Shown piece by piece: positions 1 to 12,600 of a stretch of DNA of 64,000 nt. Below the pieces are notes generated by a model. It saw nothing but the letters and a program-made list of their open reading frames with translations, did no database searches and was not told the origin of the DNA. The stretch spans positions 168,099,363 through 168,163,362 of the forward strand of contig CM077116.1 in the NCBI GenBank assembly GCA_039619475.1. Reading direction: 5' to 3'. The translations under genes were made by a program, and so were the position numbers. Source of the DNA: Icerya purchasi (taxonomy: Eukaryota; Arthropoda; Insecta; Hemiptera; Monophlebidae). Position 1 is the first letter of the stretch. Each line of letters begins with the position of its first letter.

Positions 1-2827
1 CTTTATGCATAAGCTGAAAATTCATACGCAATGCACCCGCTAATCGAGGAATAAATTATAAATATGGTAGTAGGTACTGCTAAACGGAAACTGTGTTTTT
101 ATAAGAGAATAAAAAACAAGATCGATTGATACCCTAATTTTAGAATACGAATCATTTGTACATGGTATGAATGCAATTGTATATTGCGGTCATCTCAATA
201 ATATTGCTTATTTAAGCGTTTTTTTTTATTGTTTAAAATTATAAAATAAAGTTATTATTGTAATTTTCCATTTTTCAGAAAAAAGTGCAAAATGCCCTAT
301 TTTGTAATTAAACGTGTAAAAGTATGTAGGGATAATTTTGGGTTTTTAATTGTTCCCCAAAAAGGTTCTCAGAATGATATAGTTAAGCAATGTACAGAAT
401 CTAGAACTTTCAACATCTTCCGCCAATAACCTGTAAAATTATACCTTTAAGCGTCAGAATATTTTTGCCTAATTCTATTCAATTACAATTCGATTATGTC
501 ATCTCAAAAAAAAAAAAAAAAAAAAAACCCGTTAAAACAATAATAGAGGAACGTATAAATTTACTGCTTTCAAAAATATTGTTAAGTACCGCAACCTTCC
601 ACTAGATTATTCTCATTGCAAGGATTCACGTATTAATGAAACAACGAGGCGACAGCTGAAATGTTAACAACATCCACTTTTTCCATTCACTCTCTGTTAC
701 AGTGGAAATATAAATATATATATACGTGCAAGGTTCATTATTAAATTTTCAAGTCACACCTTTTAATCCTTTGTGCAATGTTTTTCTACATTTCCATCCC
801 ATCTTAAAGATAGCAAAAGACGAAAAAGAAGAAAAAAATAAAAAACGAATCCCTTATCAGTACAGTTTTCGATTCTTCTAAACCTCGACACTATAGAGCA
901 TTTGTCTTTCGTTAGATACATAACAGCATTCAAAAATATAACGCGCTACAACTAATCCTACTTAAACGCCATTATTAATTAAATTAATCAATATTTTTTT
1001 TTTTTTTTTTTTTCATAATTTGCCGGATCTCTACAAATACATTAATTTTTTTCGTATAACGCGTTTTTTTTCTTCATATTGAAATACTATCAATTACATT
1101 CTCATCGTCGCTGTTCTGTTATCCGTTCTTTCTAGCAAGTAATGAATTTTTAACTGTATCATTCAACATTTGATATATGTGCCTTATTAGCCCACTGTTT
1201 CTCAATTTTATCATCTATTACGTCTACCTTCTTTTGCGTTCTTTAAAACTTCCGAATTTTTAACTTTTTTAAAATTCTCCCTTATTTATTTCTATAGCCA
1301 AGTTTCGGAAGTCTCTATCCGGGGTTCCCTTTTCTCTTACCCCGAAAATCTCTTTTTTTAATAATTTAACAATACTGTTTCCCCATATTTTCAGCAAATG
1401 TTTGACATCTTATTATTAAAGTTTTTTTCTTCCTAATCATTTCACACGTTATTAATTACTTTTCAGATCATTTCTTGTTTCCGCTCGCTTCCTGTTATAG
1501 TTTGCTTTACGTAAAAAACAATTATTCAGAAAATGGATAAACGGAATTTATATATGAATTAACAGAAGCGGATTTTGAACGATTTCTCACAGACACCTAT
1601 TAAAAATTAAGAATTGCATCATTTCATTTTCTACGACTTTTTAACATAATCGTGAATTATGCATTGTTGTGCTAAATTAAATATAAAAATAAAAGAAAAA
1701 ATTTAAATTCAAATATTTTAAAGTATAAACAAGTAAGTTAATAAAAACGCGGTTTAAAAAAAAAATAAAAAAAATAAAAATAAAAGATCTACAGCGGAGG
1801 AAGACAGAAAGATATTATCCAGCAGTAAAATAAAATACGCAATTTAAAAATAGAATATAAAAACTTTTTTCTTTTAAATTCTCCATATACATATCGTGAA
1901 AGCACACAAAAAAATAAAAATAAAATAAAGAAAAAGATTTAACGATTTATATAAATTTAATGAAAAAAAAGAAATTAACGAAATAAGTTCGACAATAAAC
2001 TGGTCCGTGTCAAAAGCTCAGCGAAGAAATAAATGCAAAAAAACAGAAATATCGCATTAATAACTCGATTACAGCAAAAACAAAAATCTGTTATATTATC
2101 ACGATAGAAGCGCTCTGGGGAGTTGCCGAAAGCCAGATCTTATTACGATCTAGTATAGACCGGTTCGGATGTGCTCCTGTTCCGGGAGAAGCTAACTAAA
2201 ATGTTTCAAGGTGATTTAGTTCTTCTTGATGAAATTACTATAGGACGCTATTTCTTTATTTTGTTTTATCCTGTTTTTCTTTTTTTAATAAAAATTTATC
2301 GTAAGAAGAAAATTACGAAATTAAAGATGCGGCAAGAAGCCGTATGTATCTAGAAAAGGGTACCGATATAAAACGTTCAAATTTTGGAAACTAAAGCTGA
2401 GTAATTAGTAAAGGCAAAGCCAAAAGGAGATCATTGGTGTAATTAAAATTTTCCTAGTTGTCATAAAATGTTAAAATTTTTGTTTTTTCATTTATTTCTT
2501 TTTTTTATTAGTGTTTATTTTGTTATTTGTATTGGTGCATGGGTTTTAATGATTTTTCAATGATTATGCGCAATCATTGGGTAATGTCGATATGGTAGTA
2601 CTAATGCGGCTGACGAGATGAAGTCTTTAAAACCACTATGATGTTCCTCTGTTCTATGTGTAAAAGGCGCAGAATGGTCACGTTCGGTGCCCGAAGATGA
2701 TTACGATGCAATAAAATAAAGTATCAATCATTTCGTTCCGCGATAATGTTGTCATTCGATATTATTGCTCCCGAAAACGGTCAGTGGGACCGCATGTGAT
2801 ATAATAAAATTGTACTAAGTTTGGTTA
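1..2827. other. AT-rich intron sequence, no gene seen
   Basis: This lies downstream of EHBP1 exon 13 in transcript direction, so it is probably intron. It has poly-A runs and several short open frames without codon structure. I see no exon with splice sites and no recognisable mobile element. Confidence 0.5.
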
Positions 2828-2974
2828 GCCAGCTGCCGTGGTTCAGTTGATTAGGCAATGGTATTCGATGCAGGTAGAACCGGGTTCAATTGCGCTGCCG
2901 CACATTGCCATTTTCAAAAATTTCACTTGCACTGGGTTAATATCAGTAGTTGACGCGACCAAAATTTTAAAAAA
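2828..2974 (+). mobile_element. tRNA-derived SINE with LINE-type tail (copy 1)
   Basis: The head begins GCCAGCTGCCGTGGTTCAG with a box-A-like stretch (TGGTTCAGTTGATTAGG) and a box-B-like GGGTTCAATTGC near 2882-2893. The tail (CTGGGTTAA...GACGCGACC then A-run) matches the 3' end of the LINE family elsewhere in this window. The flanks carry an 11-bp near-duplication, AAGTTTGGTTA at 2817-2827 and AAGTTGGGTTA at 2975-2985. Two more copies are at 16056-16168 and 61428-61576. It cannot be a functional tRNA because the anticodon region does not fold conventionally. Confidence 0.75.
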
Positions 2975-2986
2975 AAGTTGGGTTAT

Positions 2987-5035
2987 CTTCTTGATCTCTT
3001 GATAAATTTTTATTTAAAAAAAAATAATAATAATAAAGTAATAAAGCGTAAAAACTAAATAAAAGATACATATATCTTTAATTTTAGATTGTATAATGTA
3101 TGCCTGCAACAATCAAATTACGATAAAATAGTCACTCCAGATTTATTGGCGCAATGAACAAAGATGCAGACAGAGTTGGAAATGTATAAATTAACGAGCT
3201 GAACAGTGACCTAATTTGTTAAGAAAGCCTTTAAAAAGCTGTAATGCGTATTAGTTAGCTACCCGGAACAGGGACATATCGAAATCTGCTTGATTTCAGA
3301 TCGTAATAATATAAATATAAGGGGAAAAAATATAAAATAAAATAAAAACAAAATAGCATGAAAATCACTTTTGCATAAAACAGCATTATTACGGATGCTC
3401 AATAATTAGATGTTGAAGCGTCAAAATTTTTACAAAATAAAAGAACCAAATATACATTGTACCCCCTAATTTTACCTGTTTTCGATTGTCATTACTTTCT
3501 TCTTGATTGCCGATATAGCGAGGTTCTGAGGCTTCTCTAAACAATTTGACCGGAGAACTACTGTAAGCCTAATATAGTGAATACAACAGCATACTTAAAA
3601 CTGTCTATTTATATTTAACACATTTATTACTAAAATTATTTTCGTTCCTTTCTACAATTAAGAATGATGTACCCAGTAAAACTAGTTATAATGACATTAC
3701 TTATAGCGACATACCGATTATAGTGAAAAATATAGTTGGAACTGGCAACATTACATAAAACTATATATTAATTTCTATGGTTATAACGGCATATTACGAC
3801 CGAAATTTGGGCATGTCCTTAAAAAAAATTATTTTTTCAATAACATTGCGACATAACATTTAACTTCCGAAGTTTTTGTAGATAAATTTAACAAAAATCG
3901 TCTTTTTTTGTACTTTTTTATGGAAAAAAAAAAAAAAGACAACTTTCTGTAATTGAACACACCAGTAAACATGTCGATGTTATAGCTGCTGTGTTGTGTG
4001 CCTACCATCACAAGATCGAAAGTCATCTTATGATCTTTTTACTTTGCCGCTTTATGGCCGACTGTACTTTTTTTCACAATTAACAAAAAAAAACTTAAAA
4101 TGATGTCCTATTTCCATTTTATTTTGTTACCAATTGTGCAAAATCATCAGCGAGATTTCATAAAAAATGTGAAACCTATTTTTTTCTTGCGGAACATTAA
4201 ATCCTCCTATTCGGCGATTTTTGCGCATTTCCTATTTTTTTCACTATACTAGAATAAAATATTCTGCATGAACAGATATTCCATTAAGGACCAAATTCGT
4301 ATTTCGAATTAAACAATTTTGGTCATATTGTTACTTTTTCTTTCATTTATTAATGTAAAGATCATATTATTTTCAGTCTGTAATTCGATCGTTTTCTACT
4401 TTTTTTTAACTTCATTCCGACAAAATTTATGATGTTATCATCCGTTAAAGCAAAAAAAAATTGTATTATTTGTGGTTTAAAAAATAATAAATTTCAATAA
4501 AAATTTAGTACAAGAATTTCCTTATATTCCAATTTTAACAATTAAAAACAATCGGAAAGTTTTTTTTCGGTATTTTGGAGAAGACGAAACAAAATTGAAA
4601 AAAAAAATCGTGGAAATAAATGTTAGTGAAATTGAAAAATTTATTTTTCTATGTTTCGATCACTGGACCAATATTACGAGAGCAAGAAAATCAATTTTCC
4701 GAAAAACTGGATGTCCGTAATTTCCAGGATTCATCGTTATGGATACAATAGTTTTGTTTTGAACATCTTCTTTTCGAAGATCAGTGGAAAAACAGTAAAG
4801 CAGCTCATATTAAAGATGGAATTTCGGAGAATCAGTTGAAATGTGCTTAGACAACAGTTATATTAAAATACCACGTATCAATAATTTAATCTTGGAAAAA
4901 AAGCATTCGAAATTTCAAAATATTTTAGGCTTCTCGCCCCTCCCCAACCCCACCCCACCTAATTCAAAACTGAAAGGATATTATCGGTTTAATCGGTGAT
5001 AAATTATTTTGCACGCATTTATGGTAACTTATAAC
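2987..5035. other. AT-rich intron sequence, nothing recognised
   Basis: Intron sequence with homopolymer runs. Open frames near 3829-4026 and 4651-4839 look random: AT-driven composition, no domains, no splice context. Confidence 0.45.
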
Positions 5036-5039
5036 TTAA

Positions 5040-5420
5040 AATATGACTTGGAAGAAACTTCTCTGAACAATGAAACAAACGAATCAGTCTTTGTCAGCGG
5101 ACGTTAGAATTTTTGGCTCGGTATTCTAATAAGAAAAGACATAACTGAAAAACAAATCATTCGAGAAAAAATACCACGAAGTTAAATATGGCCTACGTGA
5201 TGGACCGGCGTCACTCGGAATTATGTGTCCAGGTGGCGAAATGTCGAGGAAAATTGCTTCAAAATATCTATACAGATGATGAAAACAATGCCAATGAACT
5301 AAAACTACACAGATTCATGTTTATGGAAATGAAATTAAGGAGCGGAAGCTTGTTGTTTGATGGATGATGAAACATGTTTCCCTATTAATTGGTATTAGTT
5401 TTATTCGGTTTTTGATTTTC
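5040..5420 (+). pseudogene. possible decayed transposase fragment
   Basis: Frame-broken translation gives short phrases such as EVKYGLRDGPASLGIMCP and, near 5365, MDDETCFPINWY, which resembles the M-D-D-E-T motif of some Tc1/mariner-like transposases. Several stops and shifts interrupt it. It is a weak assignment from motif resemblance only. Confidence 0.25.
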
Positions 5421-5830
5421 AATGAACAATACAAATGATTGTTTTTTGTTGTTTTTTTCCATATTTTTAAAAGAACGCTTGATTTTCATCATTATCTAAA
5501 CTGCGTAGGAAGTAAAGAATAGATCGACCATATATTTACTATTTTTTGTGGTATTAACATAAAGCAATCCGTTCTCATTTGGCGACCGATTCGGACAATT
5601 CGTAGTACATTCCTATTGTAGAAATGTGGGCAGTGTTCAGGACAAATCTATATGTAATATAGATATATACATGTAGTAGACAACACTTTTTTAATTAACT
5701 GTAACCACGCAACGAAGTCCAAGTGTGTATCCACGGTGATCCGTGTGCATTTAATTCCACGCGATTATTAACCATTATTTATATTAAAAAAAACAAAAAA
5801 AAACAATGTCGTCTAATGATAACGCGCTTA

Positions 5831-6482
5831 GGCCGCGGTTACATTGCATCAGAATTCGTACGAAAAGTTAGTCTTACGACTTGGTACGAAAGGAACAAAC
5901 GTGTACAGAGTTATGCGCGTGGTTACAATGCCCGTATTTTTTTCTTACGAATTCGTACGACCAGTTTCATACGACCAATATGTTTTGTTTTTTCATCAGA
6001 ATTCGTGCAAAGTTTATGCTACAATGTTCGTTTTTAGCATTTTTATTTTCGTTTATTCTGCAATATGGATTCTGAAAAAGTAATCAGTCTAGTTGAAGAA
6101 AGTGTCATTCGAGTATATTCGACAGATTTTTGATCAGTTCTTTTTTTAACCTCTTCGTAAGATCTTTCGAATTTTCCGTTTACATCTCTTGATGCAAAAT
6201 AATCATGAACCCCCATACACGCCTATTCCAGTTGCCCGTTGCAAGATATCAAATTGCAAGGGTATCCAGTAAATAATCAATTTCGGTTAATGGATTCATT
6301 TTACTAAATTGTCGAAAAAATTATAAAAAAAGAACGCGTAATGCAACTACTGCCTTCTGTAAATTCACTACGTTCGTATGAACAACGCCGCAAGTAATGT
6401 AACCACCAGGTATTCGTACGAATTCGCATGATTTCGTATAAATAATTTTTCGTAAGAATTCTGATCCAATGTAACTGCGGCC
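5831..6482. mobile_element. PIF/Harbinger-type MITE with TTA target duplication
   Basis: The ends are inverted repeats: GGCCGCGGTTACATTGCATC on the left and GGCCGCAGTTACATTGGATC as complement of the right end, about 36 of 40 identical further in. TTA at 5828-5830 and 6483-6485 flanks them directly. The interior repeats the motif AATTCGTACGA several times. It is 652 bp with no transposase. A 3-bp TTA duplication plus GGCC-type ends is typical of PIF/Harbinger MITEs. Open frames inside are not genes. Confidence 0.82.
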
Positions 6483-6582
6483 TTAGAATTAACAAATATA
6501 CAGCGCGTCAATTCAAATTCGCGTTGGTAATACTATATTTTTAGCGAACTACTACATTATACATTGGCGATGTTGTACTTAC

Positions 6583-6646
6583 ATCTTCTGAAAATGATCT
6601 TATTAAACTTTTACCGTTCGCAGTTTTCTTCTCTGATTTATCGCGA
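6583..6646 (-). CDS. Ehbp1: EHBP1 exon 13 (last exon found in window)
   Basis: Encodes a Ser split with exon 12, then [20 protein letters not shown]. Acceptor ATTTTCAG, donor GTAAGTAC, a strong site, so the transcript continues toward lower coordinates. No later exon was recognised between 1 and 6582. Confidence 0.78.
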
Positions 6647-9600
6647 CTGAAAATATTAAATAATGGAAATAAATATCGGTACAAGAAAAACGATAAATTT
6701 TAATATTTACTTGGCGTTAGTATATAGCAAGAATAATTACGCGTTTCTTAATTTCACCGAACATTGTCATGCTGTGAAATATGGGCCCGTAGTAACAACA
6801 GTTCAAGGCGCACCGCCTTAAGCTTAATGCGATACTTAATGAGCCGATGTTAGTAGTTTCTGCCTCTTAACTTTTCCTTCCTCCCTCTCTGTTTCGCTTG
6901 ATAATCATAATAATTTTAAAATAAATATTGACTTTAGTTTACTCAACATTCTAAGCGGCAATGTGAATTTCCCTTTCCAAAATATACATTTAATCACATT
7001 CTCTCGGCATGTTAACGCTTAACAAACTGTATATTTACATATTGACTGTGGCGGCTTTAATATACGATAACATACCACTGAGGAGGGCTCTTATTCTTAA
7101 TTTAATGTCCTAACAATTTCTCACATTTGGCTAAATTATTTGCCAAAAAGCACACCCTGGATTAAATTTCTAGCCCTTTTCATAAACTTATTTTTTTTTT
7201 AGTTTATCAGTTAAAATTTTTCTTTTCATACTCTCCGCAAAATGTAATAGCAGCAAAAAAGGTTAAGTAATTTATTTTTTTTTGCACATACCTTTCATCG
7301 TTATCCTCTTCTGAGCCATCGAAAGAATTATTTTTAAATAAAGGCGATGTAATCGGAGTAGCAGGAATTGACGATTTACTCTAAAATAATTGAAATGAAA
7401 GATTAGTTATTTCATCGTATTCTTGTAAATTTCCATAAACATTATAAATACGTCACTAACGTTAAAATTAGCCAATAATTCTCGAGCGTTAGCAGCATCT
7501 ACTGCTGTCTATCTGCTTACTTACAAATTCTACCGAACAGATTTGAATGTAACTTATACCGCTACGTCATTAAATAAAGAGACATACTAATACATAAACC
7601 AATTCTGTATGTTATAAAGCGTTATTTTAGTTTACTCCAAACATAAAAAATTATACATTTCAATACAGAGACTGCTTTTCACGCAGTCTATTTAATGAAA
7701 CTTATTCAAAAGTTTAAGTATCCTACGAATTTTATGCTCCAATAATAACAGTAACAATAATAATAATAATAATAATAATAATAAAGAAGAAGAAGAATAA
7801 TAAGGCTAATTTACTAATTACAATGCATCGTAAATTTCTATACAATAATATAAATTTTCTTTATACTAACAAGTCACCGGGAGAAAATTAGTTTAATATA
7901 AAGAAAATGTACGTATATGCTTACCTTTTCTCGACTAGTACTGTATTTTTCTTTTGTCGGTGAAAGAACTTTACCCAAAATACTTTTTGAACTGGACAGT
8001 ATTTTATCGGTAAGAGCTTCTTTGCAGCCTGAATTCTGTTTCGTCGAATCATCTTCATTGATCTCATCCGATCTGTAAAATATACATTAGAAGGTGAAAA
8101 GAAAAAACTTCCATTAATGCAAATATTTTAAACAATACATACACGAGAAAGTATTTTTCTCCGGCGATCTAATCAACAATACAGCAAATGAAAAATAATC
8201 CATAACGAAACGAAATAACTAGATAACGCGAGAAAAGCAACCGAAAATCATCTACTAATTTTCTCATTTGTAGAAAATTATACAATTCAAAATATCCGAA
8301 TATAAAGAACACAATGACATCATAAAGACTTATGTTCAACACCGCTTATCACAGTGAACACCTTTTTTTAACCGGCCTAACTGGATCTAACAACTGAAAA
8401 ACAATTCCGCAGGATGTTCGCTCAACTGCCACACACACACACAAAATTAATTTTACACTATAATCAGCCCACTTTGTTTGGTCATTATAAACTGTATAAG
8501 TAAACAGAGAAGCCTATAAATGTAATATTATATGCGATTACTTCAATTCAGAAAATGAAAAAAATATTAAACCCAAATCGGTTTTAACATTTAAGGATTC
8601 AAATATTTTTAGTCTTAAATAAATTACATTCACTGTACATTTATCGCAACATTTTTTATATTTATAAATTAAAGAACACGTAGAATGTTGTAATCTAGCC
8701 GATAATTGGCTAACCAAGTTGGAGTGCTAAAACGAGGATTATTCAAAATATTTAATTTACCGAGAACGAACTGCAAAATAAATTCGTCTCCTTATTACAT
8801 TTCGTAACATTAGATTTAGTAAAACCATCAAAATCAATGGCCAAATGAACTCGCACTTACTGCGAATTCCAAACCCGTAGCAGGTTATCAAAGCTTATAA
8901 AGTATTAAGGTTACAATTAAGCCAAACGACATAGGACGAATTGACACTGCGCGTAATAAGAAGCACTTGACTACATACAATACACACACGAAAAGTTTAA
9001 AATGCCCAAACTCATAAGGAAATGTTGATCATATTTTCACTACCGGCAACATACACTACTGTGCAATAGAATATCGATAAATCGTTATAAGAATAATTTC
9101 CCACTATACGAAAATGAACATATACAGAATAAATAATTTTCGATTATTTTAAAAAACCGCGATCCCATTAAGAGGGAATTACGGAGACCTCAAGCGTGAT
9201 ATTTTTCTTATAAATTATTTTGCAAAGTGGTTGTCTAATGAAATAGTTGGGTATAAAGGAGTCCATTATACCTGAAAATGGTAACCAAGCAAAATCGTTA
9301 ATTTGCATTACAAGTATCAGTTAAATACAGATCTTTTTCTTTTCTTTTTATAATTATTTTGATTTAAATATAGTGAAGCTTGCATGCATAAAATATTGTC
9401 GTAGAAAAAAGAAAAAAAAATTTAATGCCACGAAGAAAATTTCAGCATAAGAGAAAAAAGTTGAAGTACATCCGCACAAAAAAATCACACATACACACAC
9501 ATTGCGCGAATCAGGAAATTTGATCGTTTTGAAAATGCGAGTTCTAAAGTAAAAATATATGCGCGTATTAAGTTACTACCTTCGGCGAACAAGTTTAGGA

Positions 9601-12600
9601 GTCTTTCTGTCAGCAGGTTCACGCATGCGTATGTTGCGAATTTCCTGTCCAAATAATTCGACGGATATATCACTATTATTATCAGTACAAAATCGACCAA
9701 CCATGTAAGAAGATTCGTCGGTAGTTTTCCCGATTTGCTGGATTTCCAGTTCATGCCCTTCCAAAATAATAACGATATATACATTAAATAGCAGAAAACT
9801 CGTCAGTTTAGTTCGGTTTAAGAAAAATAAATAGATAAGTAAGTAAATAAGCACCTGTGAAATGAGTTCGTAACTGGTAAAGGTACGTCATTACAGCTAA
9901 TTTATCAGGAATTTTTAATAAATCCATGTCAGCCGGATCAATTACACGAGATATACCGAGAATTTCTCCAGCGTCGAAAGCTTTTTTGCAGTTTCCACGA
10001 ATATCGTGGGGATTTAGGCTTTCGAAATTACTGCAAAATATTAATAATAAAATGAAATTTAGAACATTCGGATATTTTATTATTCGTTCGGTTGTTCGAA
10101 GCCTAGAGATATATAAATATTTGAGATTTTTTTTTTTTTTTTTTTTTTTTATTCTAATCGATTGATCGGATTATAGGAAAATATTAATTCCAACATTTAC
10201 ATACGGAAGTCTATAGCATCATTAAATGTGTTTCATTCGTAATCATAAAATATTAGTTTTTCTTACATGAGATCCGGACGGAAATGATGAATAATTGCGC
10301 AAAATGCTAATCCATTTCGCCAAGACGTTGTTAAATTAGTTACTTTAACGCCAGCATAATTTTGAGTCACTTCTTTGCACCACTGTAGTAAATCATGACC
10401 AGGTGTACTGTTTTGAGCAGATTGAATCGGTTTTTTATCTTCCTACAAAAATAAATCTAAATTATCTGTTTCGATTTTGTTAAATAATATATACTATCAT
10501 AAGAAGATAAGAAAAAGGAAACACTGACTACGTGAATTTAAGGTTATGCGAAAGAGTGTACTTAATCGATTTTCTTCGAACATATTGTTAGAAAGACTTT
10601 ATTGAGACGAATATAATATCAATTTTAATTCAACAATTTACATAGTTGATTGGACTATCCGAAAATTTCATTTAAGTAAATTTTGTATAAATAGCATTCA
10701 AAATGTTATTACTGTACACAATTTTAACAGATATTAACAATTAAAAAAATAAAAAGATTACGTTTTATAATTTACAACATGGCTAACATACATGGATATT
10801 TTTGCTGCAGAGGAACAAATATTCGTAATTTATTTTTGAAAAAATCAAATATTGCATTTTAAAATTCAACTCTTTGCGCCTATAAATTCAATGGTTATTT
10901 TAAATCGAGTAATGTTATTAATCACACGTGTTTTTAAGTCTACAAATTTTTTGAATATTTTTCAAAAATGCCACTCTTTTCATCTATAGTTTGTAATTTG
11001 TCCCGATACTTTTTGATTTCCGTTACTTCTAGAAATTCATATCAATTTATTCTATCATCGATTAAAATTTTTTCTTCCATTTTACGATTACTTAAAGTCA
11101 CATATACACTAGCTGAAAAATTACTACTTCAAGAAGAAACAAAAACATAGATAATATTTCATTTTTATTTGAGATATATATATATATATATATATAAGTG
11201 CTTTCATTTTTCATCGCACAAAAACCAGATTCTGTCAACATATTTTTTTCATATATATATATAAAAACCGAATGACAATCATTTTAATACATTTAAAAGT
11301 ACAAAATTATCATCAATATTCTAAGCATCTTATTTAGTTTTCAGTATATCTGCGGCATAAAAATATACATTCGTCAATTATAATAATATCCGATTATGGT
11401 TTATGTGCTTCTTTCTTTGCCTAAAACATGGAAAATAAACGATTCATCAATTTTCTTCTCCGTTTGCATCTCTGTGCAAAAATTCCCATCTTAAATTTTG
11501 GACAGATATTTATTCCTTCCGTAACGGATGTTCCTTTTATCTATCTGTTCAACCTAATCTTCTTTCTGTTTCCCAGTTTCTTCAGTTTTCTTCGCTTCTC
11601 CGTGCTGTTGACATTTCTATTATTCATTTACGTTTTAACCATTCTCTTCTGCCTTCTTCTTAGTTTCGCCTTTGTTTCTTCTCCAAATTTCTCTCTTCGC
11701 TTGAATAAAACAACGGTACCTGTAATGCTGATCATATCTCCTTTCAGTGTTTATCCCTTTCTATCGAGAGTTGTGTTCTGTGTTTTCATCTGGCGAAACC
11801 CAAATTCCTTATTGCGCATTTTATATTCCGCCTTCCCTTCTATATCCGTTATTCCAGCTATTGATCTTTTTATATTGTCAATATCTGACCCAATCGAAAT
11901 TTAACTTACGCGCTTTCTCTTCTTTTTGTTTCTGGGTGTAGGTCCCTGGCTCACGTGCCTCCCCGAAAAAAAAAAAAAAAAAAAAAAAATGTTTTCTCGA
12001 GGTATTCTATAAGAATTAAGTAAGTATTTCAAAAAACATCCGTTTTATGGTATAGTCCGTTTTACAGATTCTACTACAAAAAAGTTCTTCATGAAGAAGA
12101 CAATACAATAAAACAGTAAAAGAGCAAAGAGAATAAATATGATAAATAATGTAGATAAATATAGATATAGCACTACTAAAAATGAAAACGTAAAATCTAT
12201 ATTGAGCGTCCAAAAGTTTAAAGAAGTGAAAAAAAACAATAAATATGCGAATGAATATCAAAACGATCCTAATTTAATTTTAAAAAACTACCGTCAGGCA
12301 ATGACTTCAATAAAATGATAGCCACTTATTTACAAGATCTGCTTTCACTGTTTCTAGTCATTTAATTTTTAAAAAATACCATTATTCTTCCTCCCACTAA
12401 TACGTACATTAATATTAAAGCGATTAAAACAACTGTTAATGCGACAGAACCAAAAACTCTTTCACACATCAGCTCTAATGAAAGTGGTACATTTTTAACT
12501 CGTTTAGCCGCTTTCACGGAATAATGCAGGGTTTTTTAAAATTTCACTAATAATGTTTCAAAATTTTCTTTAACTTCTAAAACATATGTATACCGATTGT

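Noticed and set aside
2828..2900. Possible functional tRNA gene
   Set aside because: Box A and B are present, but the sequence does not fold as a cloverleaf with a normal anticodon arm, and the same head recurs twice with a LINE tail, so it is a SINE.
5723..6083. Three overlapping open frames of 64-104 codons
   Set aside because: They overlap the left end and interior of the Harbinger-type MITE and change frame freely; no domain.
11428..11904. 158-codon open frame that looks like a membrane protein
   Set aside because: Its hydrophobic look comes from pyrimidine-rich sequence, and its end aligns with the decayed LINE ORF2 C-terminus.
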